From positions 1,876,648-1,940,647 of the forward strand of contig CM073329.1 in assembly GCA_037043015.1 (NCBI GenBank): a DNA stretch of 64,000 nucleotides, read 5' to 3'. Under the pieces are notes generated by a model. The model did no database searches. It was not told where the DNA came from and saw nothing but the letters and a program-made list of their open reading frames with translations. The DNA comes from Bryum argenteum (lineage: Eukaryota; Streptophyta; Bryopsida; Bryales; Bryaceae). Within the stretch, counting starts at the first letter, position 1, and every line of letters starts with the position of its first letter. The position numbers and the translations under genes are program-made. This document shows, piece after piece, positions 56,063-64,000 of this stretch.

Positions 56063-57999
56063 TTTTCGATGTACATTCTGTTGAACTGTGAGATGCCGAG
56101 CAATCTTTGGACACCTTTTTGATCTTTGGGTGGAGTCATGTCTAGGATATCCTGGATCTTGGAGGGGTCCGGGAGTTTGCCATATTTGCAAACAATATAA
56201 CCTAAGATGACTCCTGCGAAGAACAGAAACATGCACTTGTCGGCATTTAGGCTAACCCCGTTTTTTCCGCATGCCGAAAAATTTGTCTTAATTGGCTAAC
56301 ATGGTCTTGCATTCGCCCGCATAATTGTGCCATCATCTAGGTATATGCGGAAGAATTTCTTCAAGTAGGGACGAAAAATCAACTCCACGACTCGTTGAAA
56401 TGTCATGGGTGCGTTTTTGCTCCAAACGGCATTCTCTCGAATTGGTAAGGACCCCACTCCGTGGAAAACGCGTTTTGCTCTTGTCTTGTTACGCCATGGC
56501 GACTTGATAATAGCGGAAAAACAATCTAGAAATGAGTACATCTCATGTCCCGCTACTTCGTCAATGATTTCCTCCATGTAAGGTAAAGGATAATGATCCT
56601 TATTGGTTGCCGCATTAAGTTTACGAAAGTCCACACAGATTCGCAAGGCGCCATTCTTTTTGGGAATGATGACCATCGGAGGCGACCATGGTGCCGAGTC
56701 TACGGTGATATGAACTTGGCATCGGCGGCTTGTCTAGCTCTGTTTTGACTCTGGCAGCGTAGTTTGGATTCATGCCGTACCTGCGTTGTTGCACTGGGTG
56801 AGCATTGGGCACTAGATCGATGGTGTGTTCGGCTATATTCCTCGGTATCCCCTTCAAGTCCTCGTGTGTCCAGGCAAAAATATCCTGGTATTCCTTGAAG
56901 AGAGCTATGGTTGCCTGTTTGATATCATAAGGTGCGTCGGCGTTGATTTTGACATTCTTTGGTTCATTTTTGGTGCCAAGGTTGACCAACTGTACCTGCT
57001 CTGTGGAGCCATGTGTCCACCCGGTTACTACCTTGTTACTTAATGCTTCGGTTGCCGGAGTTTTATCAATGATGACGCCTTCGGAAACCTCGGTGGTGAA
57101 CCTGGGAGGAATATCGAGGGTATCTTCTTCTGAGACCACGCTGGCCAAGTGAATTTCTGCCAGCGGGATCAGATCGGGGTCGGCGTGGAACACCAAGGCT
57201 TCTTGCTCGTGCGTGAGACCTCCCCCCCAGGCTGTACCAGCCTGATTCCTGATCTGTTTGACTCTTTCTCTAGTGATGCAGCTGTCCACGGGAATAATCA
57301 TGGTTTTCCCGTATCTTCGAATTCTGATCTGATTTCTAGCCCAGTCATGAATTGCATTCATGTCCCTTAACCAAGGTCGGCCCAAAATCATAGGGAAATT
57401 GCTGCTATCCGGCATGTCGATGACAACAAAGGTTGCCGGTGTAGAGATTTCGTGAGTAGTGATGGCTACGGTGGACAGTATCCCCAATGGAGTCACCGGA
57501 GCATCATTTGCCATCCTTAAGATGAACTGGGCTGTTGTTGGGTGTGGCGATCTAGGCTGGCAGCGTAGGTGATTCTTGATAACATTGACTCGGAGCCTCC
57601 ATCAACTAATACATTGGCCAATTGGTGCTGTCCCAATCGGACATGTATGACAGCGACATCGGTGTCTATGGTTGTCGCATTAATCTCTACGGTCGTCGTG
57701 GCCGTGGTTGTGAGTTTGTGCATATTTTGCAGGTATGTTTGCAATTCCGGGCTAATCTTCAACAGATCGGCTAATGTAATACGGACATCGGTTTTTTCTA
57801 ATACCTGCTGCAGGTCTGGAACCACCGCTGTTTCCAAGTCGTTTTGGATTTGTATTCGCAGATTGTTTAATCTTTCCCAATGTTGTTTTGCGAAAGGCTT
57901 GCGATGTTCTATAACATGCTTGTCAGCTTTCTCCAAGTTAGCTTTGGATCTGGTGGTTACCGCGGCAATGCTTATGGTAGCGGCGTTGGTGCCGTGCAT
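56063..57999 (-). pseudogene. Gypsy-1 protease and reverse transcriptase (5' part of pol), frameshifted
   Basis: Protease: LANVLVDGGSESM, where DGG replaces the usual DSG, and FPMILGRPWLRD. Reverse transcriptase: PKKNGALRICVDFRKLN, NAPMTFQRVVE and IYLDDGTI, then GVQRLLGISQFNRMYIEKL, where gypsy-2 cuts in. Frames change near 57515, again before 56676, and inside the palm region near 56480-56560, where family-like text alternates between phases. The enzyme cannot be made from this copy. The rest of pol resumes at 49903. Confidence 0.8.
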
Positions 58000-58031
58000 A
58001 CGTAAGTGTCACTCCCCCTTCGTTGCCCACA

Positions 58032-59162
58032 TTAGCGTCGGTCTTTGCCGGATCGTGCCTTGGTTTCCGTGGTGGCACGGGTGTTGGTGTTGGGGCGTTG
58101 TCTTAACACCGGGCATTGGCCTCGTCGGTGGTGCGGGGATCCGCATTCCCAGCATCCATCATTTTGGCCAGGTTGGAACGCGTCCACGTCGACTTCTTCT
58201 GGATACATGGATGCTGCTTTAGTTCGCGTGGGCCGAGTATCTTCCGTTCGCGGGGCATTGGAAAACCAACAACGCCCCGCATGTAGTTTGCCGCAAGTCG
58301 CACATGGTGTTGTTGTCGCCCGGATAGGCACCCTCGTTGTTGGTAGCGGAAGTAACGGTGTCGGTGTCTTATCAAGGACATTTGAATTCCCCTGCGATGT
58401 CGTTGGCGGCAGGTGAGTATGTCTGTAACGTTCTAACACCGCGGATAATGATGCCTTGTTGTATCCACGGTAGCAAGCCCTTTTTAAACCATTCGCATAG
58501 GTAATCTTCTTGGTCTTTGATCGAGTTTGTCGCCGTTTGCTTGAATCATCATAAAATTTGTCGACAGGTTCGTTTCTTTCTTGCTGTATGTTTCCTAAAG
58601 CTCGAAGTATCTCCGAGCTTGTTTTCAGCTTTCGGAATTTTTGTAAGAAACTTCGCTCCATTTCGTCCCATGTTGGTAACAAGTGCTCGGACTCGAAATC
58701 GATGTACCAATTGATGTGGTTACCTTGGAGCGTGGTTCCGAAGATATTCTGTAAGTCTTCGGTGCTGGTGACACCGTTGGTCCGCGCTATCACCTTAAAT
58801 CTGCGTACGTGCCAATCAGGGTCACCGGAGTCGTCGAAGACTGGGTAATGTATCTTTGGCAATTTGATGAGCCGGTCTCTTTCTCTAGAGGCCATAGAAG
58901 CGGCCATGGCTGGATCCATCGGTGGTAGCTGTGATGGTCTGGCCATGGTGGCAATAGGTGGGACAGTTGTAGAAGTTCCCACTCCTTGGAGATAGTGTGA
59001 GTTTAGCAATTCGATCTTGGCATTGGTGGCGTCGTTTTTGGCCGCCAAATCTGTCATTTGTTGTTTCATCCACTGGAGCAATTCTCTCGTGGTATCCTGG
59101 TCATCTTGTGGTGCGGCCTCTTCGGGTTCCACAGTTTTCTCGGTTGCTTTTCGCGGAGGCAT
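58032..59162 (-). CDS. Gypsy-1 gag
   Basis: 376 residues starting MPPRKATEKTVEPEEAAPQD. The middle carries the retrotransposon gag capsid region (PVFDDSGDPDWHVRRFK, WYIDFESEHLLPTWDEMERS, FLQKFRK, RNEPVDKFYDD). The C-terminal part has two zinc-knuckle-like clusters, CATCGKLHAGRCWF and CWECGSPHHRRGQCP. It makes the particle core and binds genomic RNA. It directly follows the primer site. The frame is open throughout. Confidence 0.85.
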   Translation of the reverse strand: MPPRKATEKTVEPEEAAPQDDQDTTRELLQWMKQQMTDLAAKNDATNAKIELLNSHYLQGVGTSTTVPPIATMARPSQLPPMDPAMAASMASRERDRLIKLPKIHYPVFDDSGDPDWHVRRFKVIARTNGVTSTEDLQNIFGTTLQGNHINWYIDFESEHLLPTWDEMERSFLQKFRKLKTSSEILRALGNIQQERNEPVDKFYDDSSKRRQTRSKTKKITYANGLKRACYRGYNKASLSAVLERYRHTHLPPTTSQGNSNVLDKTPTPLLPLPTTRVPIRATTTPCATCGKLHAGRCWFSNAPRTEDTRPTRTKAASMYPEEVDVDAFQPGQNDGCWECGSPHHRRGQCPVLRQRPNTNTRATTETKARSGKDRR

Positions 59163-59234
59163 TGTGTCCTGTTTGGTTTCTTTCCTGTTTCTTCGGACTG
59201 ACTCAACATTCCATCCCCAGCATGGTCGCCAAAA

Positions 59235-60003
59235 TGTTGTTCTGGGTTAACGAGGGATGGAATGCTTTACGAGCTCAAGGCACCGAAGATAGCTTTTTTC
59301 TGTGATTTTTGAGGCAATCGGTAAGGGGGGGCTGGGTCGTGCCCCGTTTAAGCCAAAGCGTCGGAGTTGACTTTTGTGGCGCCGATTGAGATCAGTTGAA
59401 TACAGAGACCACGGTTCCTTCTGATACAGCGGAGGTGGGTGGTAGTCACAGTGTTCTGTCGTTGGTGTGAAAACCCCGAAGCCCAGGTTACCGAGTCTTA
59501 CCGAGGCTGTTTCCCTGGTTCGGTATTTCGACAAGGCAACGGAAGAGACCATGGTGACCAAAAAAGCCAGGGACACCAGGGACACACAATCAAGTAGGAG
59601 GTTAGGGTTTAACCGAGGTTGTCTATCGGAATCCTCGGCAGCAGACTGAGTGAATGAGAGAGAGAGGGAATTCGGAATACAAGCATGGGAGAGAAAAGCT
59701 TCGGCTCTTGGCCTTGTGTATTCAAAACATCGATTCAAGATACATGTGAGTGTGTGCTCGGTGTGTATGGCGAAACTATGCTTCTACGGTGGCTACCCAA
59801 GAACGCTCTCTCCTATTTTCTACTTCCTTTTATACTACGATCGCCCGCGGATATCTTTGCAACCAGGACGGTGCCCTTATCGATCGCCGCCGAGGCATCG
59901 ATTAGCTAATGGTGCCTCCGCCGAATTTGCTGAGCTATCCCTATTGCCGCTGTTGCCTCCGCTCTGGCCGCCGTGGTTACCCGATGACGTCAGTCGGGTA
60001 ACA
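59235..60003 (-). repeat. Gypsy-1 LTR (5')
   Basis: 769 bp partner of 44468-45234. On minus it is followed by TTTTGGCGACCATGCTGGGG. This resembles the tRNA-Asp-type primer site of plant gypsy elements, with TGG as the CCA complement. Confidence 0.93.
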
Positions 60004-60104
60004 GTAGCCCTATTTTGGGAAAATCCCAAAGCATTCTTCCAAAGTGATGTACTTAACATACTTCGAGTTTTGTCGAACATGTACCCACCTTAGTGTGCTT
60101 ATAC

Positions 60105-60639
60105 CCATAGATGGAAGGGCAGATTGATACAATATAGTATCGACGAGGGTTCGGAATGATGGAGGGAGCGCCATGAGCATGTGTTCGACGACTACTGCAT
60201 CGCTCAGGACTTCGCCGGTACAGGCAAACTCATTGAGCAGTTCCTTCAGATGTTGAATAAACTCGGTAATTGAAGCTCCTTCTTGCATCTTCAGATTTGT
60301 AAGTTTTCTTCTTAACATCAGCTTCCTTGCGTTGGTGTTGTTGGCGTATAGATCCTTGAGCACAGTCCAACAAACATCAGGTTCCGTAATATTGACAATA
60401 TGAGGAATCACGTTGTCCTTCACTGACAATGCAATCAATGACAATGCTTTGTTCTTTTGCAACTGGAGCGCCGCAATCTCCGCGGGAGTGGTAGGAGCCA
60501 CAGTGCCTGCATGTGGGTCAGCCAATCTCCACACATCCTCCCTACTAAGCAAGTTCTTCATCTTGAAACTCCACACTGAATAGTTGGAGTTCCCATCTAG
60601 TTTAGAAGAATCGCCCATGAGTGAGTCTCTGTAAGCCAT
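60105..60639 (-). CDS. Copia gag, exon 1
   Basis: 178 residues plus one base. The start used is ATG at 60639 (MAYRDSLMGDSSKLDG); an upstream ATG in frame at 60687 is possible. It has the UBN2/gag capsid pattern: NYSVWSFKMKNLLSREDVW, AWxxL-like CWTVLKDLYANNTNARKLML, MQEGASITEFIQHLKELLNE and ALPPSFRTLVDTIL. The exon ends ATG-G, with donor GTATAAG at 60098-60104. The next exon is at 16687, and the frame is kept across the intron. Capsid protein of the copia particle. Confidence 0.88.
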
Positions 60640-60761
60640 TGCTAATGTGAGATAGTGTTGACCTCTTGATCTGCTTCTACATTTCAATCAGAAGCACGTT
60701 TCCTAACCTGAAAACCGAATTTGCTAGAACGGACAGGAAAGGACCAAACAGCTTGTCTAAC

Positions 60762-60779
60762 GAACCTGCTCTGATACCA
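60762..60779 (-). other. Copia primer binding site (initiator Met tRNA)
   Basis: On minus, TGGTATCAGAGCAGGTTC follows the 5' LTR directly. It matches the classic plant copia site complementary to the 3' end of initiator methionine tRNA. Confidence 0.93.
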
Positions 60780-61108
60780 TGAAGAATTCAGCAGAATAAA
60801 AGAGTGATTGAACCTCTTAAGACAGATAAGAGTACATAGTGCTCACAAGGTTAATATACCCTAGTGAGGGTGAGATTCATAATGGGAATCACCTAATGTA
60901 GATAGATAGCTAACCAGCTCTCTTAATGAGCCGACTCTGAAATGACCAGATACTACTGTTCACAGGAACAGGACTACCTAGGTGACACTGTTCACAGGAG
61001 CAGGACTACTCAGGTAATTGGTAACCGAGATGCAGCGGCGGGTTACGTCTTTGACTGACATGGGCACTCGGTAGTTAACACCATCGTGTCAAAGTTGATA
61101 GTCCAACA
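60780..61108 (-). repeat. Copia LTR (5' LTR in element sense)
   Basis: 329 bp, partner of 11992-12320, with five substitutions by eye. Followed by the target duplication AGGCA. Confidence 0.93.
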
Positions 61109-61496
61109 AGGCAGGCGCCTCTTAAGCGAGCATGTTAAAATCTTGCCTTAATGAAAATGAGATCAACCGTTCATACAGCTGATTGTCCAATTATAAACCC
61201 GTGCATATAACTGAGTGTCCAATTACAAGTTCAAACTTGTAATTACTGCTGTATGTGCTTACAAATATCCTAAAAACAATGAAAATTCTTCATTTCTATT
61301 TGCTATTCACTGAACAAAATCAACCACTTGTTTCACAACTCCAAATATTGTGAACTCCTGAAATGCCTGAACAGAAGTTCATATCTTAACAGTGTCCATG
61401 TTGGTGAGGAATGTCTACCAATTGTATTTTTCAGTCACACCAATAACCGAATGTCTCCTCTCAAGCCGTACTGACGAGTGGGACCAATCCGTTTGT

Positions 61497-62070
61497 ATAA
61501 GCGCCAGATTGTGGCATCCGGTTCCAACAAAAACGAATGATGGTTGAACGACTTTTAATTTCTGACAATTGAGGCGTTACTTTCTCATACAATCTTCAAA
61601 CCGCCTGCAGAATGAAGTGGTGGAATTCTGATAGAGGCGCGGTCGACGTTGCCCTTCATGTTGATTTACGAGAGGCGTAAACAATGTTGAGACGACCTGA
61701 ATTATCTAGTATCTGCATTCTGGTACAACCTGCCTTTCGGTTTCTGGGAAATAGGACCACAGAGGGGCCTGCTCTCTCTTCAACAACTAACGATCGGCGC
61801 AAGAAATGGCCACGATTCGTAGTGTGATAATGCGCTTGCCTGCAGGAATAGAACACAGACGGATCCATCTATGTACAGCACAGCATGTGCATGCAACGAC
61901 AATTTGATCGACAGTTACAAGGACTAAGCTCACCGGCCCGACAAGTCGAATGAAGCGATAGTTGCAATAGATTCACGGTCTCTTCAGTCGAAACACCGGA
62001 GCAGGACGATGAGCCTTGCCTTGCCTCGAAAAGAAGTGTCGGCGTACGACGACGGAAGAGGTGAACGGAT
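61497..62070. repeat. Dispersed repeat, copy 2
   Basis: Same-orientation partner of 6097-7233, without the MITE. It lies just downstream of the kinase stop codon at 62073-62075 and may be that gene's 3' flank. Confidence 0.7.
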
Positions 62071-62072
62071 GA

Positions 62073-64000
62073 CTAGAACCTGAGAGAATCCTTGATCCGA
62101 GTAATTCGCTCGAGGTTTGCAACTCGCACTGCAGGCATCGCCGTTTCCATGGTCTCTGGTGCCTGCAGCAATTGGGACACCAGTCGCATGGATGGCCGAT
62201 CCTCAGTATTAGGGTTGCAGCACGGAAGTCCCTACTGCAGTAGATTCTTGACTTCTATTGCTGCGGAAGGTTCACATTGCGAATCTGAATCGTATGCTGC
62301 AAATGCCCAGCTTCTCATCCGCCGCACGCAGAATACTGCCTTCTGTGAGTGCGCGCCATACCAGGTCCACCAATGTGCCGTCTCCACGCTCGATGGCGCT
62401 CACGTCAAGCGGTCACATTCCCCATATAACCTTCAATAGCAGTACTCCGAAGCTGTTCACGTCCGACTCCTTGGTTGGCCTTTCCTGTGTGTGGGGAATC
62501 TCCCGCGCCATGTATCCAAAAGTTCCAGCCATCATGGTCGTCTTCTCCATCTTCTCGTGGTCGATCAGATGAGCAAGCCCAAAGTCTTCCAAGTACGCAT
62601 TCAAGTCTTCGTCCAGCAGGACATTGCTGGACTTGATGTCTCGATGCAACACGCATTGTATGCACTCAGGACTCGTGCAAGTAAAACAGCGTGCCGGCCA
62701 CACCACTGGCAATGGAGTGGAGCAGCTGCAACGGCAGTGCCTTCACTGCACTACTGAAGGGCTCCTTGCCTTCTCGTTTCGTGAATCGATAGAGCCACTC
62801 ATCCAGGCCGGCCGCCGTTCCATATGAAGTTACACACAAGCAACAGCTCCTCTTCCTCGTGGCACCATCCTAGCAGCTGCACCAGGGCTAAGATGTAGTA
62901 TCGGCGACCTTCCATGTATTATTTCGTGCAGAATGTAGCACGCGGGTACATTTGCCGAGGTGAGGTCGCCGATACTACATGTGTCCCCTTATCTGTGAAG
63001 AACCCAAGAAGTAATTATGATATGGTGAGAGTTCCGGCACAAACCTCTGCAATGATGCTGACCGTTCTTGAAGTTGAGGGACGGCCACCACCTGCTTTAG
63101 GAGGGTCTGCTTGAGGAGGTTGGACGGCAATCTGTACAACAGGCATTCCTTATCTTGTGAACCGCCAACCATGAACTTGGTGAACCTCGTTAAATGAACT
63201 GACACTTGACCTGAAGCCAAGATACATGTACTCATCGAAAAGCTCTGTCAAGTATGGGGTTGTCTCGATCAGGGGTTTGACTGGATTGCGAACCATGTTG
63301 AGCGACGTGTCGTATACACGTCCAGCTTCTGCGCGCTGTGGTGGTAATCGACCCAAGCAGTGAAGAGGCCTCCGATGCACAAGTATGTGCAGTTTGGGAC
63401 CATACCGCCACAAAGTTGTACACCGACTTGGAGACCGTGCTATTGACTTTGACGCCGATGTGGTTGTTGCTAGTATCGTTGTTTTCCGGGTTTCTATAGG
63501 TGTCGAACTCCACAGCCAACATCCTGTTCGAATTTTGCCCATCATTGGCAACTTTCAGCAGGCATAGCGACCCTCCACCGTCCCGAGGCGTTTGGTTCAC
63601 GGCATATGTGAAAGCCAGCTCATCTCCATGGATCGGGTCCGATCCCGAACTATCAACCCAGTGGTCTAACCCCGAAATTTTGAAAGTGAAGACAGTCTGA
63701 AACGAAGCCACAGCACCGGAAGCGCTGTCTTTCATCCTGATTTTGTCTTTGTAATACAACTGTACGCAGCTAGGAGTGCCTGTGCCCAGCGTGTACGCCG
63801 CAGAATTGAGCATAAACATCGTTGTGTCGGGGTGGTAGGTTGTATCACCCACCGTGGAGAAATTGTCTGGCGAGTTGAATATGACGTAATTGAAATACCT
63901 AGAATCAGATGCACTGTCAAAATGTGCACATCCATCACGAGCTGATCCCACAACCTCATCTTTCGCGGGTGTCACGATTCTAGAGGTGTCTAAATATGAC
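62073..64000 (-). pseudogene. L-type lectin receptor-like kinase, decayed and partial
   Basis: From the window edge downward: legume-lectin domain (HFDSASDSRYFNYVIF, VASFQTVFTFKISG, GDELAFTYAVNQTPRDGG, LAVEFDTYRNPENNDTS, ending MYLGFRSSV ... HGWRFT), with a frame change near 63350. The kinase resumes at LGWCHEEEELLLVC and runs to HRDIKSSNVLLDE, DFGLAHLI and GTFGYMAREIP (usual APE), and closes with NTEDRPSMRLVSQLLQAP before TAG. The glycine-rich loop and catalytic lysine of the N-lobe, and a clear membrane segment, are missing between about 63150 and 62890. Several stops and frameshifts interrupt it. Intact relatives sense extracellular signals at the plasma membrane. The 5' end lies outside the window. 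Confidence 0.88.

Larger units (their letters stand above)
44468..60003 (-). mobile_element. Gypsy-1: Ty3/gypsy retrotransposon with an extra 3' ORF, interrupted by gypsy-2
   Basis: LTRs at 44468-45234 and 59235-60003 run TGTTGTTCTGGG ... CGGGTAACA. The flanks GTAGT and GTAGC form a 5-bp duplication with one mismatch. Order on minus: LTR, primer site, gag, protease, reverse transcriptase, RNase H, integrase, extra ORF, polypurine tract (GGGAGGGCAAAA), LTR. Removing gypsy-2 (49904-56057) leaves about 9.4 kb. Pol carries several frame breaks, so the copy is not autonomous. Confidence 0.92.
17278..60045 (+). mobile_element. TE A: DNA-transposon-like element inserted in the copia intron, itself twice interrupted
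   Basis: The ends are inverted but imperfect: ACTTTGTGAAGG at 17278 against CTTCCAAAGT at 60036-60045. The flanks carry an imperfect direct repeat, ATGTACTTCAACAT (17264-17277) against ATGTACTTAACAT (60047-60059). Removing TE B (18186-34604) and gypsy-1 (44468-60003) leaves about 10.8 kb. Cargo: a transposase-like gene on plus, then a SET-domain gene and a coiled-coil/RING-like gene on minus. The element ends are less certain than those of the other insertions because the direct repeat is long and has a one-base indel. Confidence 0.6.
11992..61108 (-). mobile_element. Ty1/copia LTR retrotransposon, outer shell of a 49-kb nest
   Basis: Two 329-bp LTRs (11992-12320 and 60780-61108) differ at five positions by eye. 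They run TG...CA and are flanked by a perfect 5-bp duplication AGGCA (11987-11991, 61109-61113). The element is on the minus strand: primer site beside the right LTR, polypurine tract beside the left, gag at the right and pol at the left. About 43 kb of other transposons lies between the gag exon and the pol exon, within what reads as a GT-AG intron. Without the insertions the element would be about 6.3 kb, a usual copia size. Confidence 0.93.

Overview
The window is nuclear DNA of a land plant, probably a bryophyte and most likely a moss. The evidence is a plant-type formate-tetrahydrofolate ligase with short GT-AG introns, an L-type lectin receptor kinase relic, plant copia and gypsy elements, and a nuclear copy of mitochondrial cox3 that still carries a group II intron and genomic codons (Ser96, Arg119) where C-to-U editing would restore the usual residues. 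The species cannot be fixed from this sequence.

Left flank (1-11991): the last three exons of a 10-formyltetrahydrofolate synthetase gene. Next comes a complete 8-exon minus-strand gene for an LCIB-type (theta/beta-like carbonic anhydrase family) protein. About 7 kb of AT-rich intergenic DNA follows, holding several MITEs, and then a small secreted Val/Lys/Leu-rich protein gene with a TATA box.

Centre (11992-61108): a 49-kb nest of transposons. The outer shell is a copia element on the minus strand, with 329-bp LTRs, a 5-bp target duplication AGGCA, an initiator-Met-tRNA-type primer site and an apparently intact gag-pol split by a GT-AG intron. Inside that intron lies a DNA transposon, TE A (about 17278-60045). 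It carries a transposase-like gene with a DGC-AGQFK ... FGTGHGKG signature, a SUVR-like SET-domain gene and a coiled-coil/RING-like gene. TE A is interrupted twice. TE B (18186-34604) sits exactly at the transposase exon 1/intron 1 junction. It carries a SWIM zinc-finger relic, a cox3 NUMT, a higher-order tandem repeat that is itself interrupted by TE C, and a multi-exon gene of unknown function. Gypsy-1 (44468-60003) sits near the right end of TE A and is itself interrupted by a chromodomain gypsy, gypsy-2 (49904-56057). The gypsy-2 LTRs hold a long array of heat-shock-element pentamers just upstream of the TATA box.

Right flank (61109-64000): a dispersed repeat also found at 6.1-7.2 kb, then a decayed L-type lectin receptor kinase gene running off the window.

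The nesting was worked out by eye from terminal repeats, target duplications and reading frames that rejoin across insertions. The most notable items are the LCIB-like gene, the intron-containing intact copia, the heat-shock-element LTR, the SET-domain and RING cargo of TE A, and the unknown two-gene TE B.
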